A stretch of DNA of 64,000 nt, from contig JBIIEL010000007.1 of NCBI GenBank assembly GCA_044237845.1, positions 1 through 64,000 of the forward strand, read 5' to 3'. The notes below the pieces were generated by a model. The model ran no database searches, was not told the origin of the DNA, and was given only the letters and a program-made list of their open reading frames with translations. This DNA is from QFOX01 sp044237845. GTDB lineage: Bacteria; Pseudomonadota; Alphaproteobacteria; Rickettsiales; UBA3002. Position numbers and translations under genes: made by a program. Shown piece after piece: positions 45,772 to 54,726 of this stretch (positions are counted from its first letter, which is position 1; every line of letters starts with the position of its first letter).

Positions 45772-46401
45772 ATGAAGACACTACTCACCAGCGTTGCCCT
45801 GATTGCGCTGACCGCTGGTTCGGCATTTGCTGCAGGCGACACCAAAGCACCCAGCAGCGATTTCAAAGCTGGCGACATTCTGATTCGTGCACGCGCACTG
45901 GGCGTTGTGCCGGATGAGAGCAGCAGCATGAGCATCGCCGACGAGGTGAAGCTGAGCAACAGCTACGTGCCTGAGATTGATGCAACCTATTTCTTCACCC
46001 CCAACGTGGCTGCGGAAGTCATTGCTGCCGTAACGCCGCATAACGTGTCGACCACCGGCGGTGTGGATGCGGGTGATGTATGGCTGCTGCCGCCGACCGT
46101 GACCCTGCAATACCACTTCACACAGCTCAAAGGTGTGAAACCGTATGTGGGTGCGGGTATCAACTACACGCACTTCTATAACGCTGACCCGGGCGTACTG
46201 GGTGACGTGAAATACTCCGACAGCTGGGGTGGCGCGTTGCAAGCCGGTGCAGATTTCCCACTGGGTAATAACTGGTATGCGAACGTGGACGTAAAAAAAC
46301 TCTATATCGACACCACCGCCAAATTCTCGAACGACACCATCCGTGCTGACGTGGATATTGATCCATGGGTTATCGGTATGGGCGTTGGCTATAAGTTCTA
46401 G
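45772..46401 (+). CDS. ompW: OmpW family outer-membrane protein
   Basis: The 209-residue protein has a signal peptide (LLTSVALIALTAGSAFA), then AGDILIRARALGVVPDESS and beta-strands such as VKPYVGAGINYTHFY, and ends in VGYKF with the outer-membrane C-terminal aromatic residue. OmpW proteins form small eight-stranded barrels, regulated by oxygen and stress. An AAGGAG site precedes the ATG. The next gene starts two bases after the stop. Confidence 0.93.
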   Translation: MKTLLTSVALIALTAGSAFAAGDTKAPSSDFKAGDILIRARALGVVPDESSSMSIADEVKLSNSYVPEIDATYFFTPNVAAEVIAAVTPHNVSTTGGVDAGDVWLLPPTVTLQYHFTQLKGVKPYVGAGINYTHFYNADPGVLGDVKYSDSWGGALQAGADFPLGNNWYANVDVKKLYIDTTAKFSNDTIRADVDIDPWVIGMGVGYKF

Positions 46402-46403
46402 TC

Positions 46404-46829
46404 ATGACACGCTGCGAGATCACACCTCTCGGGCCACCCTCCAGCAAGGCCTGCTCGGGCAAGTGCAAAAGCACTTGTTCGAGCGCGCCGCGTGTTTGGG
46501 TGGTTACCGCCTGCGAAGGGATGATCTCGCTGTTTGAGAAAGACGTTCAGGGAAAGATGCATCCCCTGCATGGTCTGGATAGCGCCGTGTTTTCGTCGCT
46601 TGAGGCCTTCCAGAACGCGATAGAAAAGGCCGAAGACAGGCACAGATTCGACCAGCTTGTCATCATCGGCAGCGGTGGAGATATTGCTTGGGTGCATGCA
46701 TCGCTTCCTTCATCTGCCACACGCCATATCGTTGCTGAAATAGAATACCCGCTCCTGCCTGCTTGGTTCAAGCAGCCGCAACCGCTGCCGAGCCTCGCCC
46801 GCGCCATTGAGGGTGTATTTAACGCCTGA
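46404..46829 (+). CDS. Host-attachment-protein-like small protein
   Basis: The 141-residue protein has a Cys-rich beginning (KACSGKCKSTCSSAP), a WVVTACEGMISLFEKD segment, FDQLVIIGSGGDIAWVHASLP and ATRHIVAEIEYPLLP. The order of these blocks resembles the Rossmann-like 'protein required for attachment to host cells' family, though the N-terminal part is divergent. It follows ompW after two bases and so is probably co-transcribed. Function is unknown. Confidence 0.45.
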   Translation: MTRCEITPLGPPSSKACSGKCKSTCSSAPRVWVVTACEGMISLFEKDVQGKMHPLHGLDSAVFSSLEAFQNAIEKAEDRHRFDQLVIIGSGGDIAWVHASLPSSATRHIVAEIEYPLLPAWFKQPQPLPSLARAIEGVFNA

Positions 46830-46843
46830 TGACTCTGGAATGT

Positions 46844-47575
46844 CTAGCTTGCGGCTTCTTCGATGTCGCAGCTGCCAGATTCCGAACAACTGCCGCAGAC
46901 AAAATCACGTAGCTTGCCGATGTTGCCGATAGCGATATTGTGCCCGCTGACCACAATGCCAAGCGGTTTCAACTGCTGCTGGCTGCGCGAGAGGGTCTCG
47001 GGCTTCATGCCAAGATAGGCGGCGAGGATATGTTTCTCCACCGGTATCTGAAGCGTTTTGGCGCCATCCGCCTGCGTATGGCAGAGCCGCAGCAAAAAAC
47101 ATCCCAGCCGCTGCGCGGCGCTCATGGTGGTCATATGCTCCAGCTTTAACTGTGCCTGAGATGTGCGGGCATTCAACAATGCCATCACATGCGTGGAGAT
47201 GGCACTGTTCTGGGCAATCACGCCACGCAGTGTGGCCGCCGGGATAGCCATCAGCTCGGCGTCGTTGCCCAGGACCTCGGCCGTATAGGGGTAGTTCGCA
47301 TGAGGAAACAGCGCCGCTTCGCCAAAAATATCGCCCTCCGTACATAACCCGATGACAGTTTCCTTGCCATCCGGCGTTTGCCGCGTGAGCTTCACCCAGC
47401 CATGATACACCAGCCACAGGCACGAGGCTGCGTCGCCATGCGAAACCACACGGTCGTTGTTGAGAAATGCGCGGGTACGCAGCGACCCAGCGACACTGTC
47501 CCACACGGCCGGATCTCCGGCAAACAACGGGTGTGCGGCAATAGCGCCGTTTGATTTGGGCTGTGGTTTGTTCAT
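46844..47575 (-). CDS. Crp/Fnr family regulator with C-terminal Cys cluster
   Basis: The 243-residue protein has a cyclic-nucleotide-like effector domain (about 25-140, with GDIFGEAALFP), a long dimer helix and a winged HTH (KHILAAYLGMKPETLSRS). It lacks the N-terminal Cys cluster of classical FNR. Instead its last residues are FVCGSCSESGSC, three Cys (227, 230, 236) in a metal- or Fe-S-like arrangement. It is near two FNR-type boxes and is the best candidate to read them. The effector (oxygen, NO or redox) is inferred. Confidence 0.88.
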   Translation of the reverse strand: MNKPQPKSNGAIAAHPLFAGDPAVWDSVAGSLRTRAFLNNDRVVSHGDAASCLWLVYHGWVKLTRQTPDGKETVIGLCTEGDIFGEAALFPHANYPYTAEVLGNDAELMAIPAATLRGVIAQNSAISTHVMALLNARTSQAQLKLEHMTTMSAAQRLGCFLLRLCHTQADGAKTLQIPVEKHILAAYLGMKPETLSRSQQQLKPLGIVVSGHNIAIGNIGKLRDFVCGSCSESGSCDIEEAAS

Positions 47576-47747
47576 GCGCGCAGTATAGGATGTCCATACA
47601 GAATGGCAATAGCAGAGGTTATTCCATTACTTTGTGGCATCCTTCGTGGCGAAGCCAGCAGTGACGAGGACTGCGAGCGCGGCGGTAGCGAGTTGTTCTT
47701 ATGGAGAGAAACCCAGCAAGCTTCTGTTAATTTTTATTTAATGGCTG

Positions 47748-47768
47748 ATATTGTGCACAGCACAATAT
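47748..47768. promoter_or_regulatory. Perfect palindrome, candidate operator
   Basis: ATATTGTGC-ACA-GCACAATAT is a perfect nine-base inverted repeat 86 bases before the oxidoreductase ATG at 47854. Such symmetry suggests a dimeric regulator site. The cognate protein is not known. Confidence 0.55.
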
Positions 47769-47853
47769 GAAGCGGTCAGAATTTGCTTCCCAATATGTCC
47801 ATTTCATGGTGTGTTCGCCCGCCATTACGGCATGGTCGCGATCAGAGGATAAA

Positions 47854-50800
47854 ATGGCGCAGGCAGCATTGAAATCGGCAGACGTTTCGCTCGAAGATAA
47901 GTTCACGCTTGAAGAAGGCCAAGCCTATATGTCTGGGCTTCAGGCGCTTGCGCGTATCGCGATTGTACAGCGCCGCCGCGATATAGCGGCAGGTCTGAAC
48001 ACGGGTGGGTTCATTTCCGGCTATCGTGGTTCACCGCTCGGCGCGCTTGACCGCGAGTTGTCGCATGCTAACCGCTACTACAAAGATATGGACGTCAAAT
48101 TTCTACCCGGCGTCAACGAGGACTTGGCAGCCACCGCCGTATGGGGCACACAGCAGGTGGGCCTTATCCCCGGTGCAAAAAAAGATGGCGTGTTCGGCAT
48201 CTGGTACGGCAAAGCCCCCGGCGTAGACCGCAGCATCGACGTGATGCGACATGCGAGCGCCAACGGCACCGCGCCGCTCGGCGGCGTACTTGCCATCGTC
48301 GGTGACGATCATGGCTGTAAATCATCGACACTCTCCTGCCAGAGTGATCATGTGCTATATGCAATGCAGATGCCCCTGCTCTACCCTGAGAGCCTCTCGG
48401 AGTTTGTAGAATACGGGCTGCTCGGCATTGCCATGAGCCGCTATTCCGGCTGCTGGACGGCGCTGAAAGTCACCACCGCCACGGTAGAAACTTCTGGCAC
48501 GGTAGATCTGACGCGCGAACAGCGCGAGATTTCCATGCCGACCGCAGATGAATTTACCATGCCGCCCGGCGGTCTCAGCATTCGTTTGAATGATGTGCCA
48601 CGCGATATCGACTGGCGTCTGCAGAACTACAAGCTCTTCGCCTGCCACGCCTTTGCGCGCAAAAATAAAATTGACCGCATCGTGATGGATTCGCCCAAGC
48701 CACGCTTTGGTATCATCACCGCAGGAAAATCCTATGGCGATGTACGTCAGGCGCTCACCGATTTAGGCATTACCGATGACGTCGCGCGCGATATTGGCCT
48801 CCGCGTCTACAAGGTGGGTATGACATGGCCGATGGAGCCGCAGGGCATCAAGGCTGCTGTCGAGGGATTGGAAGAAGTACTGATCGTCGAAGAAAAGCGC
48901 GAGTTCATCGAATATCAGCTAAAACAGTTTGTCTATAACTGGGAAGCAGGACGCCGCCCCGCCACCATCGTCGGAAAATACGACGAAAAAGGCGATAAGC
49001 TGCTGCCACTTGAGAACGACCACTCAGTCGGCATGATCACGCATGTCATCTCCAAGCGCATTGCACGTTTCTATCACAACGACAAAGTGGAAACGGCACT
49101 GAAGTTTTACGACGACTATAATTTGCGCGAGAAGAACTACCTGCCCCCCTCGCAACGCAAACCGTATTATTGCTCCGGTTGCCCGCACAACACGTCAACC
49201 AAAGTGCCCGATGGTAGTTTCGCCATGGTTGGTATTGGTTGCCATTACATGGTGCAGTGGATGGATCGCAACTCGGCGCTGTGCACGCATATGGGCGGCG
49301 AAGGTGTGCCGTGGGTTGGTGCGGCACCGTTCAGCGACACCAAGCATATTTTTGCCAATCTCGGCGACGGCACCTATTTCCATTCTGGTGTGCTCGCTAT
49401 TCGTCAATCTATCGCGGCGAAAGTGAACATCACTTACAAAATTCTCTATAACGACGCGGTAGCTATGACCGGCGGCCAAACGGTTGATGGTGAAATGCCC
49501 GTCTACCGCGTGGCACAGCAAGTGATCGCTGAAGGTGTCAGCAAATGCTGGATCGTGACCGAAAATCCCGAACTCTATAATGATCGCAGCAACATCCCGA
49601 GCGCGGTACGCATACTGCCTCGTCAATGGATGGATAACACCCAGAAAGAAGCGCGTGAAACGCCTGGCACGACAGTGATTATTTACGACCAGACCTGCGC
49701 TGCCGAAAAACGCCGCCGCCGCAAGCGCGGGAAATATCCTGACCCAGCCAAACGCGTGTTTATCAATAAAGCCGTCTGCGAAGGCTGCGGCGATTGCAGC
49801 GTGCAGAGCAACTGCATGGCCGTGCAACCTGTTGAAACGGAGTATGGCCGCAAGCGCGCCATCAACCAATCCATGTGCAACAAGGACTTCAGCTGCCTGA
49901 AGGGCTTCTGCCCCTCATTCGTCACCGTACTTGGTGGCGAACCAAAGAAAACCAAAGCAGGCTCGGTGGACGATATGTTCAGCATGATTCCCGATGCGGC
50001 GGTGCCGGAAATGGGCAACGACGCCTACAACATCATGGTCACCGGCATCGGCGGCACGGGTGTACTCACCATCGGTGGGCTACTGGGCATGGCCTCGCAT
50101 CTCGAAGGCAAGCATTGCCGCGTGCTGGATCAAACCGGCCTCGCGCAAAAAGGCGGTGAAGTGCTTTCGCATGTCCGCCTTGCGAAAAGCCTCGATTCTA
50201 TCAGTACCGGCCATATCACCACCGGCGGATCTGATTTGCTGCTGGCATGTGACGTGGTGGCCTCGGTCGGCAAAACAGCGCATGAAACGCTGAACCCTGC
50301 GCGCACGAAAGCTATCATCAACACCGACAACACCCCCGTTGCCGAATTCGTGACCAACAACAATGTCGATTTCCACCAGGCGCAGGTGCGTGGCGAAATT
50401 CTTGCCGCGACGGTGAAAGACGGCCAGCATTTCGTTCCTGCATCGTCTTATGCGATGGTGCTGATGGGCGATGAAATCGCTACCAACGTCTTCATGCTTG
50501 GCTATGCGTGGCAGCAAGGCCTGATACCACTCTCCCGCGCGAACATCGAACGGGCGATTGAGCTGAATGGTGTAGCGATTCCAGCCAACAAAAAAGCGTT
50601 CAACTTCGGCCGTCTCGCGGCGCATAATCCGCAAGCGATCGAGAAAATGATGGCCGATGTACGCGGCGAGGTGCAGGAAGAGCCAGTGGCGCAAACGCTG
50701 GAAGAGATCATCCGAAAACGCACGGCGTATCTCACCGACTATCAGGACGCCGCCTATGCCGCGCGTTACAGCACAGCGATTGCCGGAATCAAAGCCGCCG

Positions 50801-51351
50801 AAGCAGCGCTCGAAAGTACGAAGGCGACGGAAGCTGCCGCGCGGTTCTACCACAAACTGCTCGCCTATAAAGATGAGTATGAAGTGGCACGGCTTTATAC
50901 GGACGGCAACTTCCTGAAGGAACTGAAAGCAACTTTCCAGGGCGATTACAAAATCCGCTTCAACCTCGCTCCACCGATCATGGAACAGAATGATCCTGCC
51001 ACGGGGCGCCCGCGTAAGCGCGAGTTCGGTGCGTGGATGCTGCCTGTCTTCGGTATGCTGGCGAAGTTCAAGTTCCTGCGCGGCACAAAGCTCGATATTT
51101 TCGGCTACCACCACGACCGCCGCGCTGAGCGCAAACTCATTGCGGACTATGAGGCGGATATGGCGCTAGTACAAAAAACGCTACGCAGCGACACGCTGGA
51201 GATTTGCGCTGAACTGCTTTCTGTGCCGGATGAGATTCGCGGCTATGGCCCCGTCAAGGATGCAAGCCTTAAAAAAGCGCAAGCCAAACGCGCGGGGCTA
51301 CGTGCGATGCTTGAAGGCGGCGTCACACACGCGCAGAAGAAAGCGGCTTAG
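47854..51351 (+). CDS. Indolepyruvate ferredoxin oxidoreductase, fused form
   Basis: The 1,165-residue enzyme combines the alpha and beta parts of 2-oxoacid:ferredoxin oxidoreductases. It oxidatively decarboxylates aryl or branched 2-oxoacids to acyl-CoA using thiamine diphosphate. GYRGSPLGALDREL is at the N-terminus, GCPHNTSTKVPDGS and GGEGVPWVGAAPF in the TPP part, [4Fe-4S] ligands in CEGCGDCSVQSNC and CNKDFSCLKGFC, and GIGGTGVLTIGGLLGMA in the gamma-like part. I chose the ATG at 47854 because AGAGGA precedes it. An upstream ATG (47767) overlaps the palindrome. Confidence 0.93.
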   Translation: MAQAALKSADVSLEDKFTLEEGQAYMSGLQALARIAIVQRRRDIAAGLNTGGFISGYRGSPLGALDRELSHANRYYKDMDVKFLPGVNEDLAATAVWGTQQVGLIPGAKKDGVFGIWYGKAPGVDRSIDVMRHASANGTAPLGGVLAIVGDDHGCKSSTLSCQSDHVLYAMQMPLLYPESLSEFVEYGLLGIAMSRYSGCWTALKVTTATVETSGTVDLTREQREISMPTADEFTMPPGGLSIRLNDVPRDIDWRLQNYKLFACHAFARKNKIDRIVMDSPKPRFGIITAGKSYGDVRQALTDLGITDDVARDIGLRVYKVGMTWPMEPQGIKAAVEGLEEVLIVEEKREFIEYQLKQFVYNWEAGRRPATIVGKYDEKGDKLLPLENDHSVGMITHVISKRIARFYHNDKVETALKFYDDYNLREKNYLPPSQRKPYYCSGCPHNTSTKVPDGSFAMVGIGCHYMVQWMDRNSALCTHMGGEGVPWVGAAPFSDTKHIFANLGDGTYFHSGVLAIRQSIAAKVNITYKILYNDAVAMTGGQTVDGEMPVYRVAQQVIAEGVSKCWIVTENPELYNDRSNIPSAVRILPRQWMDNTQKEARETPGTTVIIYDQTCAAEKRRRRKRGKYPDPAKRVFINKAVCEGCGDCSVQSNCMAVQPVETEYGRKRAINQSMCNKDFSCLKGFCPSFVTVLGGEPKKTKAGSVDDMFSMIPDAAVPEMGNDAYNIMVTGIGGTGVLTIGGLLGMASHLEGKHCRVLDQTGLAQKGGEVLSHVRLAKSLDSISTGHITTGGSDLLLACDVVASVGKTAHETLNPARTKAIINTDNTPVAEFVTNNNVDFHQAQVRGEILAATVKDGQHFVPASSYAMVLMGDEIATNVFMLGYAWQQGLIPLSRANIERAIELNGVAIPANKKAFNFGRLAAHNPQAIEKMMADVRGEVQEEPVAQTLEEIIRKRTAYLTDYQDAAYAARYSTAIAGIKAAEAALESTKATEAAARFYHKLLAYKDEYEVARLYTDGNFLKELKATFQGDYKIRFNLAPPIMEQNDPATGRPRKREFGAWMLPVFGMLAKFKFLRGTKLDIFGYHHDRRAERKLIADYEADMALVQKTLRSDTLEICAELLSVPDEIRGYGPVKDASLKKAQAKRAGLRAMLEGGVTHAQKKAA

Positions 51352-51941
51352 CGAATATAATACTTCCGGCCAGATTCCATCGCCCATGTGGCACCTTGCG
51401 CGTGAGAGGCTGGAGTGAGTAGACCGTCCCTGCGTGTCATTGCGCTGGCGGGGAATTGTTCTGTCATCACGAGCCGTAGGTAAGGAAGCTCACCTTCTAC
51501 AATCACATGGCTCTTGCGGCCAACATCAATCGATTCCACAAGCTTTGACCATACCCGAAGGCGCTCGGCAACATCTGTCCCCGCCGCATGCATTGCATCC
51601 AGCGCATTGAATACTTTAAGTTGATAGGGATTGAGCCGCATCACGCGCTCGCCCACAAACAACAGTGCTCCTTCGCGCCGATAAACCGTCCATGGATGCA
51701 TATGGTTAAACGGCTCGATACTGTGGCGAATGCTGAAGTTTGGCATATCGATCCGCCCCTCAATGCGCAGCACCATTACTGCTTCCATTGTCAGTGGCAG
51801 CCCCAAATTCAACGCATCATAATTGGTAAGCGCGGAAACCTCCGCATGAGTAAATCGTTTCGTGTGCGGTGCGACGCCATTCTCACTAGGAGGAAACGTG
51901 ACTTCTATCCCAATCGCATCATGGTGGAATGGCGCGCTCAT
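51348..51941 (-). CDS. Unknown third protein of the channel module
   Basis: The 197-residue protein is not recognised. It is a mixed alpha/beta protein with no signal peptide or membrane segment; segments include FHHDAIGIEVTFPP, MVLRIEGRIDMPNF and PWTVYRREGALLFVGERVMR. It overlaps the OmpA-like gene by four bases and is the last gene of a three-gene minus-strand operon, with its 3' end touching the convergent oxidoreductase gene. It may be the effector or regulator of the module. Confidence 0.55.
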   Translation of the reverse strand: MSAPFHHDAIGIEVTFPPSENGVAPHTKRFTHAEVSALTNYDALNLGLPLTMEAVMVLRIEGRIDMPNFSIRHSIEPFNHMHPWTVYRREGALLFVGERVMRLNPYQLKVFNALDAMHAAGTDVAERLRVWSKLVESIDVGRKSHVIVEGELPYLRLVMTEQFPASAMTRRDGLLTPASHAQGATWAMESGRKYYIR

Positions 51942-52627
51942 GGCTGCGACTGCTCCATATTATTCGCGCGCATGGTAAACCGCACGTCAATGCGGCGATT
52001 TGGATCAAGCACATAGGTCACCACCGGACGACGATCCGCATAGGCACTCACACCCACCAGTGGCTGATGATTGGGGTTCATAATCGCCTGCTCCAATTCA
52101 GGGGCTGCTTCCATCATTTTTTTATACACCGCGATAGAACGGAACGCCGAAAGCTCCCAGTTTGTAAATCCTTGGGGACTGTTAAACGGTCGATTATCCG
52201 TATGTCCTTCCACCAGCACCGTATCGAGCATCACCGGTTGTTTCTCCCACTTGCAGGGACTGGTGGATTCCGACGCGCAAGGCAGAATTTCCTGCATCAC
52301 TATCGCCAGCGATTCAACTGCCTTCTGGCCTTCTGGCAGTAACGTCCACTGGCCAGAATCAAACAGAAGCGATTCAGGGAGCCTCACTACACCATTTGTA
52401 AAATCAAGCGTCACAGGCGTACCGCGCTCTTTCATGCGTCGCTCAATCTCACGCAGAATATTCGCACGTATTTGCTCGGTAATAATGACAGGCTTTGACG
52501 TTTCCGACTGCTTCATATTCAGCGCGAACACCATCAGTAGCAGGATAAAAAGAAAGATAACCCCCACTAGTAAATCAGTGAACGAGGTGAAGAAATGCTC
52601 AGTGGATTCTTCCGTATCTTGGCTCAT
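51938..52627 (-). CDS. OmpA/MotB-like (ZorB-type) protein
   Basis: The 229-residue protein has one N-terminal membrane segment (19-38) with an Asp at its start (D18 in SFTDLLVGVIFLF), the proton-path residue position of MotB and ZorB. A C-terminal OmpA peptidoglycan-binding domain follows, with VEGHTDNRPF, NWELSAFRS and NRRIDVRF. It is neither a flagellar MotB (the plug motif is absent) nor an outer-membrane OmpA. It starts one base after the channel gene's stop. Confidence 0.82.
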   Translation of the reverse strand: MSQDTEESTEHFFTSFTDLLVGVIFLFILLLMVFALNMKQSETSKPVIITEQIRANILREIERRMKERGTPVTLDFTNGVVRLPESLLFDSGQWTLLPEGQKAVESLAIVMQEILPCASESTSPCKWEKQPVMLDTVLVEGHTDNRPFNSPQGFTNWELSAFRSIAVYKKMMEAAPELEQAIMNPNHQPLVGVSAYADRRPVVTYVLDPNRRIDVRFTMRANNMEQSQP

Positions 52628-52628
52628 G

Positions 52629-53402
52629 CTAGCGGCTCTGGTTCAGCTGAAGCGTCACTTCCGTCGCAATATCCTCGGCAAGACGTGCATAGCCGCGCGT
52701 GGTTTGCTCCTGCGCGATCAGCCACTGGTAAAGCAACTGCTCGGTGGTGATCAGCTGCGTACGATTCTCCATCGCCGAACAGAAGTGGTGAATCTGCATA
52801 TTTACCCGGTTCAACCATGCTTTCTGAATGAACGAGAGAACAATGCTCAGCGAAATCCCAGCTACGGAGCTGATGAATTTCAGACTCGCCACATCAAGCA
52901 GCTGTACAAGCGCTTGCTGAGTGTGGGTGATATCCACCCCTTGCCCCAACCCGTTAGCGGCAATTGCGATTGCCGCAACGAGGCCGATGAAGGTAAAAAA
53001 CAGGCCAAGGCTGATAAGATAACCCGGCATTGCCGTGTAAAGCCGTAAGTTGATGCGTGGCGCAACGAGACTGCTTGTGTTAAAAAATTCCTGCGGACGA
53101 CGCGTAATACGCACCAGCAGTCGCGCACTATCGAGCACCACAGTTTTTGAAAATTCTACCCACGGATTGGTGAAAAGGGATTCTTTACTGAAACGATCAC
53201 CCAGGCTCTCGAATTGCTCATAAAACGCTTCTGAATTCGTTGTAGATTCGATGATACCCGTCGCCCGCGTTACCGCAACACGTACCGCGTTTAAGCGCAC
53301 CCAGCCCTCCAGCATCGCATAGAGAAATGCAAGTAGAATAACCCCACAGAACACATACGGAGCATTCGGCGAAGAAAGGAAGTTAATGATCGACAGCCAC
53401 AC
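52629..53402 (-). CDS. MotA/TolQ/ExbB-like (ZorA-type) channel protein
   Basis: The 257-residue protein has three membrane segments: 16-36, 125-150 (LISLGLFFTFIGLVAAIAIA) and 172-195 (SLKFISSVAGISLSIVLSFI). The NLRLYTAMPGYLISLGLFFTF segment before the second matches ZorA-type channels. Known ZorA proteins add a long cytoplasmic helical tail; this one ends about 60 residues after the last membrane segment. A GAGGTGACC site precedes the ATG. It is the first gene of the three-gene operon. Confidence 0.8.
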   Translation of the reverse strand: MWLSIINFLSSPNAPYVFCGVILLAFLYAMLEGWVRLNAVRVAVTRATGIIESTTNSEAFYEQFESLGDRFSKESLFTNPWVEFSKTVVLDSARLLVRITRRPQEFFNTSSLVAPRINLRLYTAMPGYLISLGLFFTFIGLVAAIAIAANGLGQGVDITHTQQALVQLLDVASLKFISSVAGISLSIVLSFIQKAWLNRVNMQIHHFCSAMENRTQLITTEQLLYQWLIAQEQTTRGYARLAEDIATEVTLQLNQSR

Positions 53403-53464
53403 AGGTCACCTCACAGGTTAAAGAGCCGCATTTTCTAGCAGCATCCCAGAAAAAGACCAGATTT

Positions 53465-54646
53465 TTAGCTTAATAACTGCTCTAGTCGGTGGTGGGAGAT
53501 GGAAAATTGGGTTTTGCTGGCAGTGATTTGGGCGAGCAGTGCGGTGCGTGAATCAGGCGTGAGGGGGGCGGATTTCGTAGCCACGATCATCACGTTTTTA
53601 GGCGTGTGTGCATCGGCGATGAATTCGAATAGGTTAGTGCGGTAGCCATGGAGTTCGATCAGCTGTGCGCGCATGCCGTCGGTTACCATTTCGGCAATGC
53701 GCTCGACATAGGTGCCGTATTGCATGAGGAACGCGAGCGGGTGCGCGGCAACCGCAGGCGCCATCGCGCGGCGGATTTGTTTGTGGCAGCACGGCGCCAC
53801 CACAATGAGCGCCGCCCCCGCGCGGATGGCTTTGTGGATCGCGTCATCCGTCGCGGTGTCGCAGGCGTGCAGCGCGATAACGATATTCGCCCCCGTGCAG
53901 TCATAGTCCGCGATGCTGCCTTGGGCGAAACGCAGACCGGAGAATTGCGCGGCGTTTGCGATGTTGTTGCACTGGTTCACGAGGTCGACACGGGTTTCCA
54001 CGCCTGTGACCTCGGCTTTCATGCCGCGCGTGTTGACGAGATGGTCGTAGAGCGCAAACGTGAGGTAGCCCTTTCCGGCGCCCATATCAACAATACGCAC
54101 CGATTCGCGCTGCGGCAGTTGTTTCACCAACCCGTCGAGAATCTCGATATATTTATTGATCTGGCGAAATTTATCCTGCGCGTTTTTGTAGACATCTCCC
54201 TTCGCATCCGTGAGCCCGAGCGCCTGCAAATACGGCTTGTTGCGGCTTTCGACGAGGCGGTTCTTGGCGCGGTCATGCGACAAGGCTGGCGCTTCGGTAT
54301 GGGTGGGCGGGTGCTCGCTCAGTCGCCACTGGTCGCCCGTTTGCGCGAGATGCAGGTCGGCCGATTGGGTATAGAGTTTGGCCTGTGCGAATTGCGCGCC
54401 GAACAGCTCGGCAAGCAGTGCGAGGCTCTCGTGTGGGGGATAATTTTTTACCACATCCCGCGTTTTATGGTGATAGGTAAAGCTGAGCATCAGCGTGCGT
54501 TTCACGCTGATGGGACGGATGTCGATGGATTTGAGGTCGCCCGCTTCTGACGTCGGTTTGCTGAGGGTTGCCTTTACAAAGCGCGCCTCTGCCACCGCAT
54601 CGCCCAGCGCAGCGAGCCAATCGCGAACTGTTGAATTTTCTGCCAT
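53465..54646 (-). CDS. SAM-dependent methyltransferase, METTL25-like
   Basis: The 393-residue protein has an N-terminal domain of about 180 residues, then motif I VDMGAGKGYLTFAL, an acidic motif II region, and HACDTATDDAI with VVAPCCHKQI. This HACDTATD/CCHK pattern occurs in a methyltransferase family related to eukaryotic METTL25 and RRNAD1. The substrate is probably RNA or a translation factor, but this is inferred. It is divergent from the rsmC-like gene. Confidence 0.75.
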   Translation of the reverse strand: MAENSTVRDWLAALGDAVAEARFVKATLSKPTSEAGDLKSIDIRPISVKRTLMLSFTYHHKTRDVVKNYPPHESLALLAELFGAQFAQAKLYTQSADLHLAQTGDQWRLSEHPPTHTEAPALSHDRAKNRLVESRNKPYLQALGLTDAKGDVYKNAQDKFRQINKYIEILDGLVKQLPQRESVRIVDMGAGKGYLTFALYDHLVNTRGMKAEVTGVETRVDLVNQCNNIANAAQFSGLRFAQGSIADYDCTGANIVIALHACDTATDDAIHKAIRAGAALIVVAPCCHKQIRRAMAPAVAAHPLAFLMQYGTYVERIAEMVTDGMRAQLIELHGYRTNLFEFIADAHTPKNVMIVATKSAPLTPDSRTALLAQITASKTQFSISHHRLEQLLS

Positions 54647-54726
54647 AGCGCCTCATTAAGCGCGTGACGGCCACCTTGCAAGCGCGCAAAGGTTGGATTT
54701 GCCAAAAATGCTGGTATGGATGGGGC

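Noticed and set aside
51348..53402. Calling the channel module a complete Zorya system
   Set aside because: ZorA tail, ZorC/D, ZorE and ZorF/G are all missing and the third protein is unknown, so only a Zorya-like core is supported.
51938..53402. Calling the pair the flagellar stator MotA/MotB
   Set aside because: The channel protein has three, not four, membrane segments and the partner lacks the MotB plug motif; the flagellar genes are 40 kb away.
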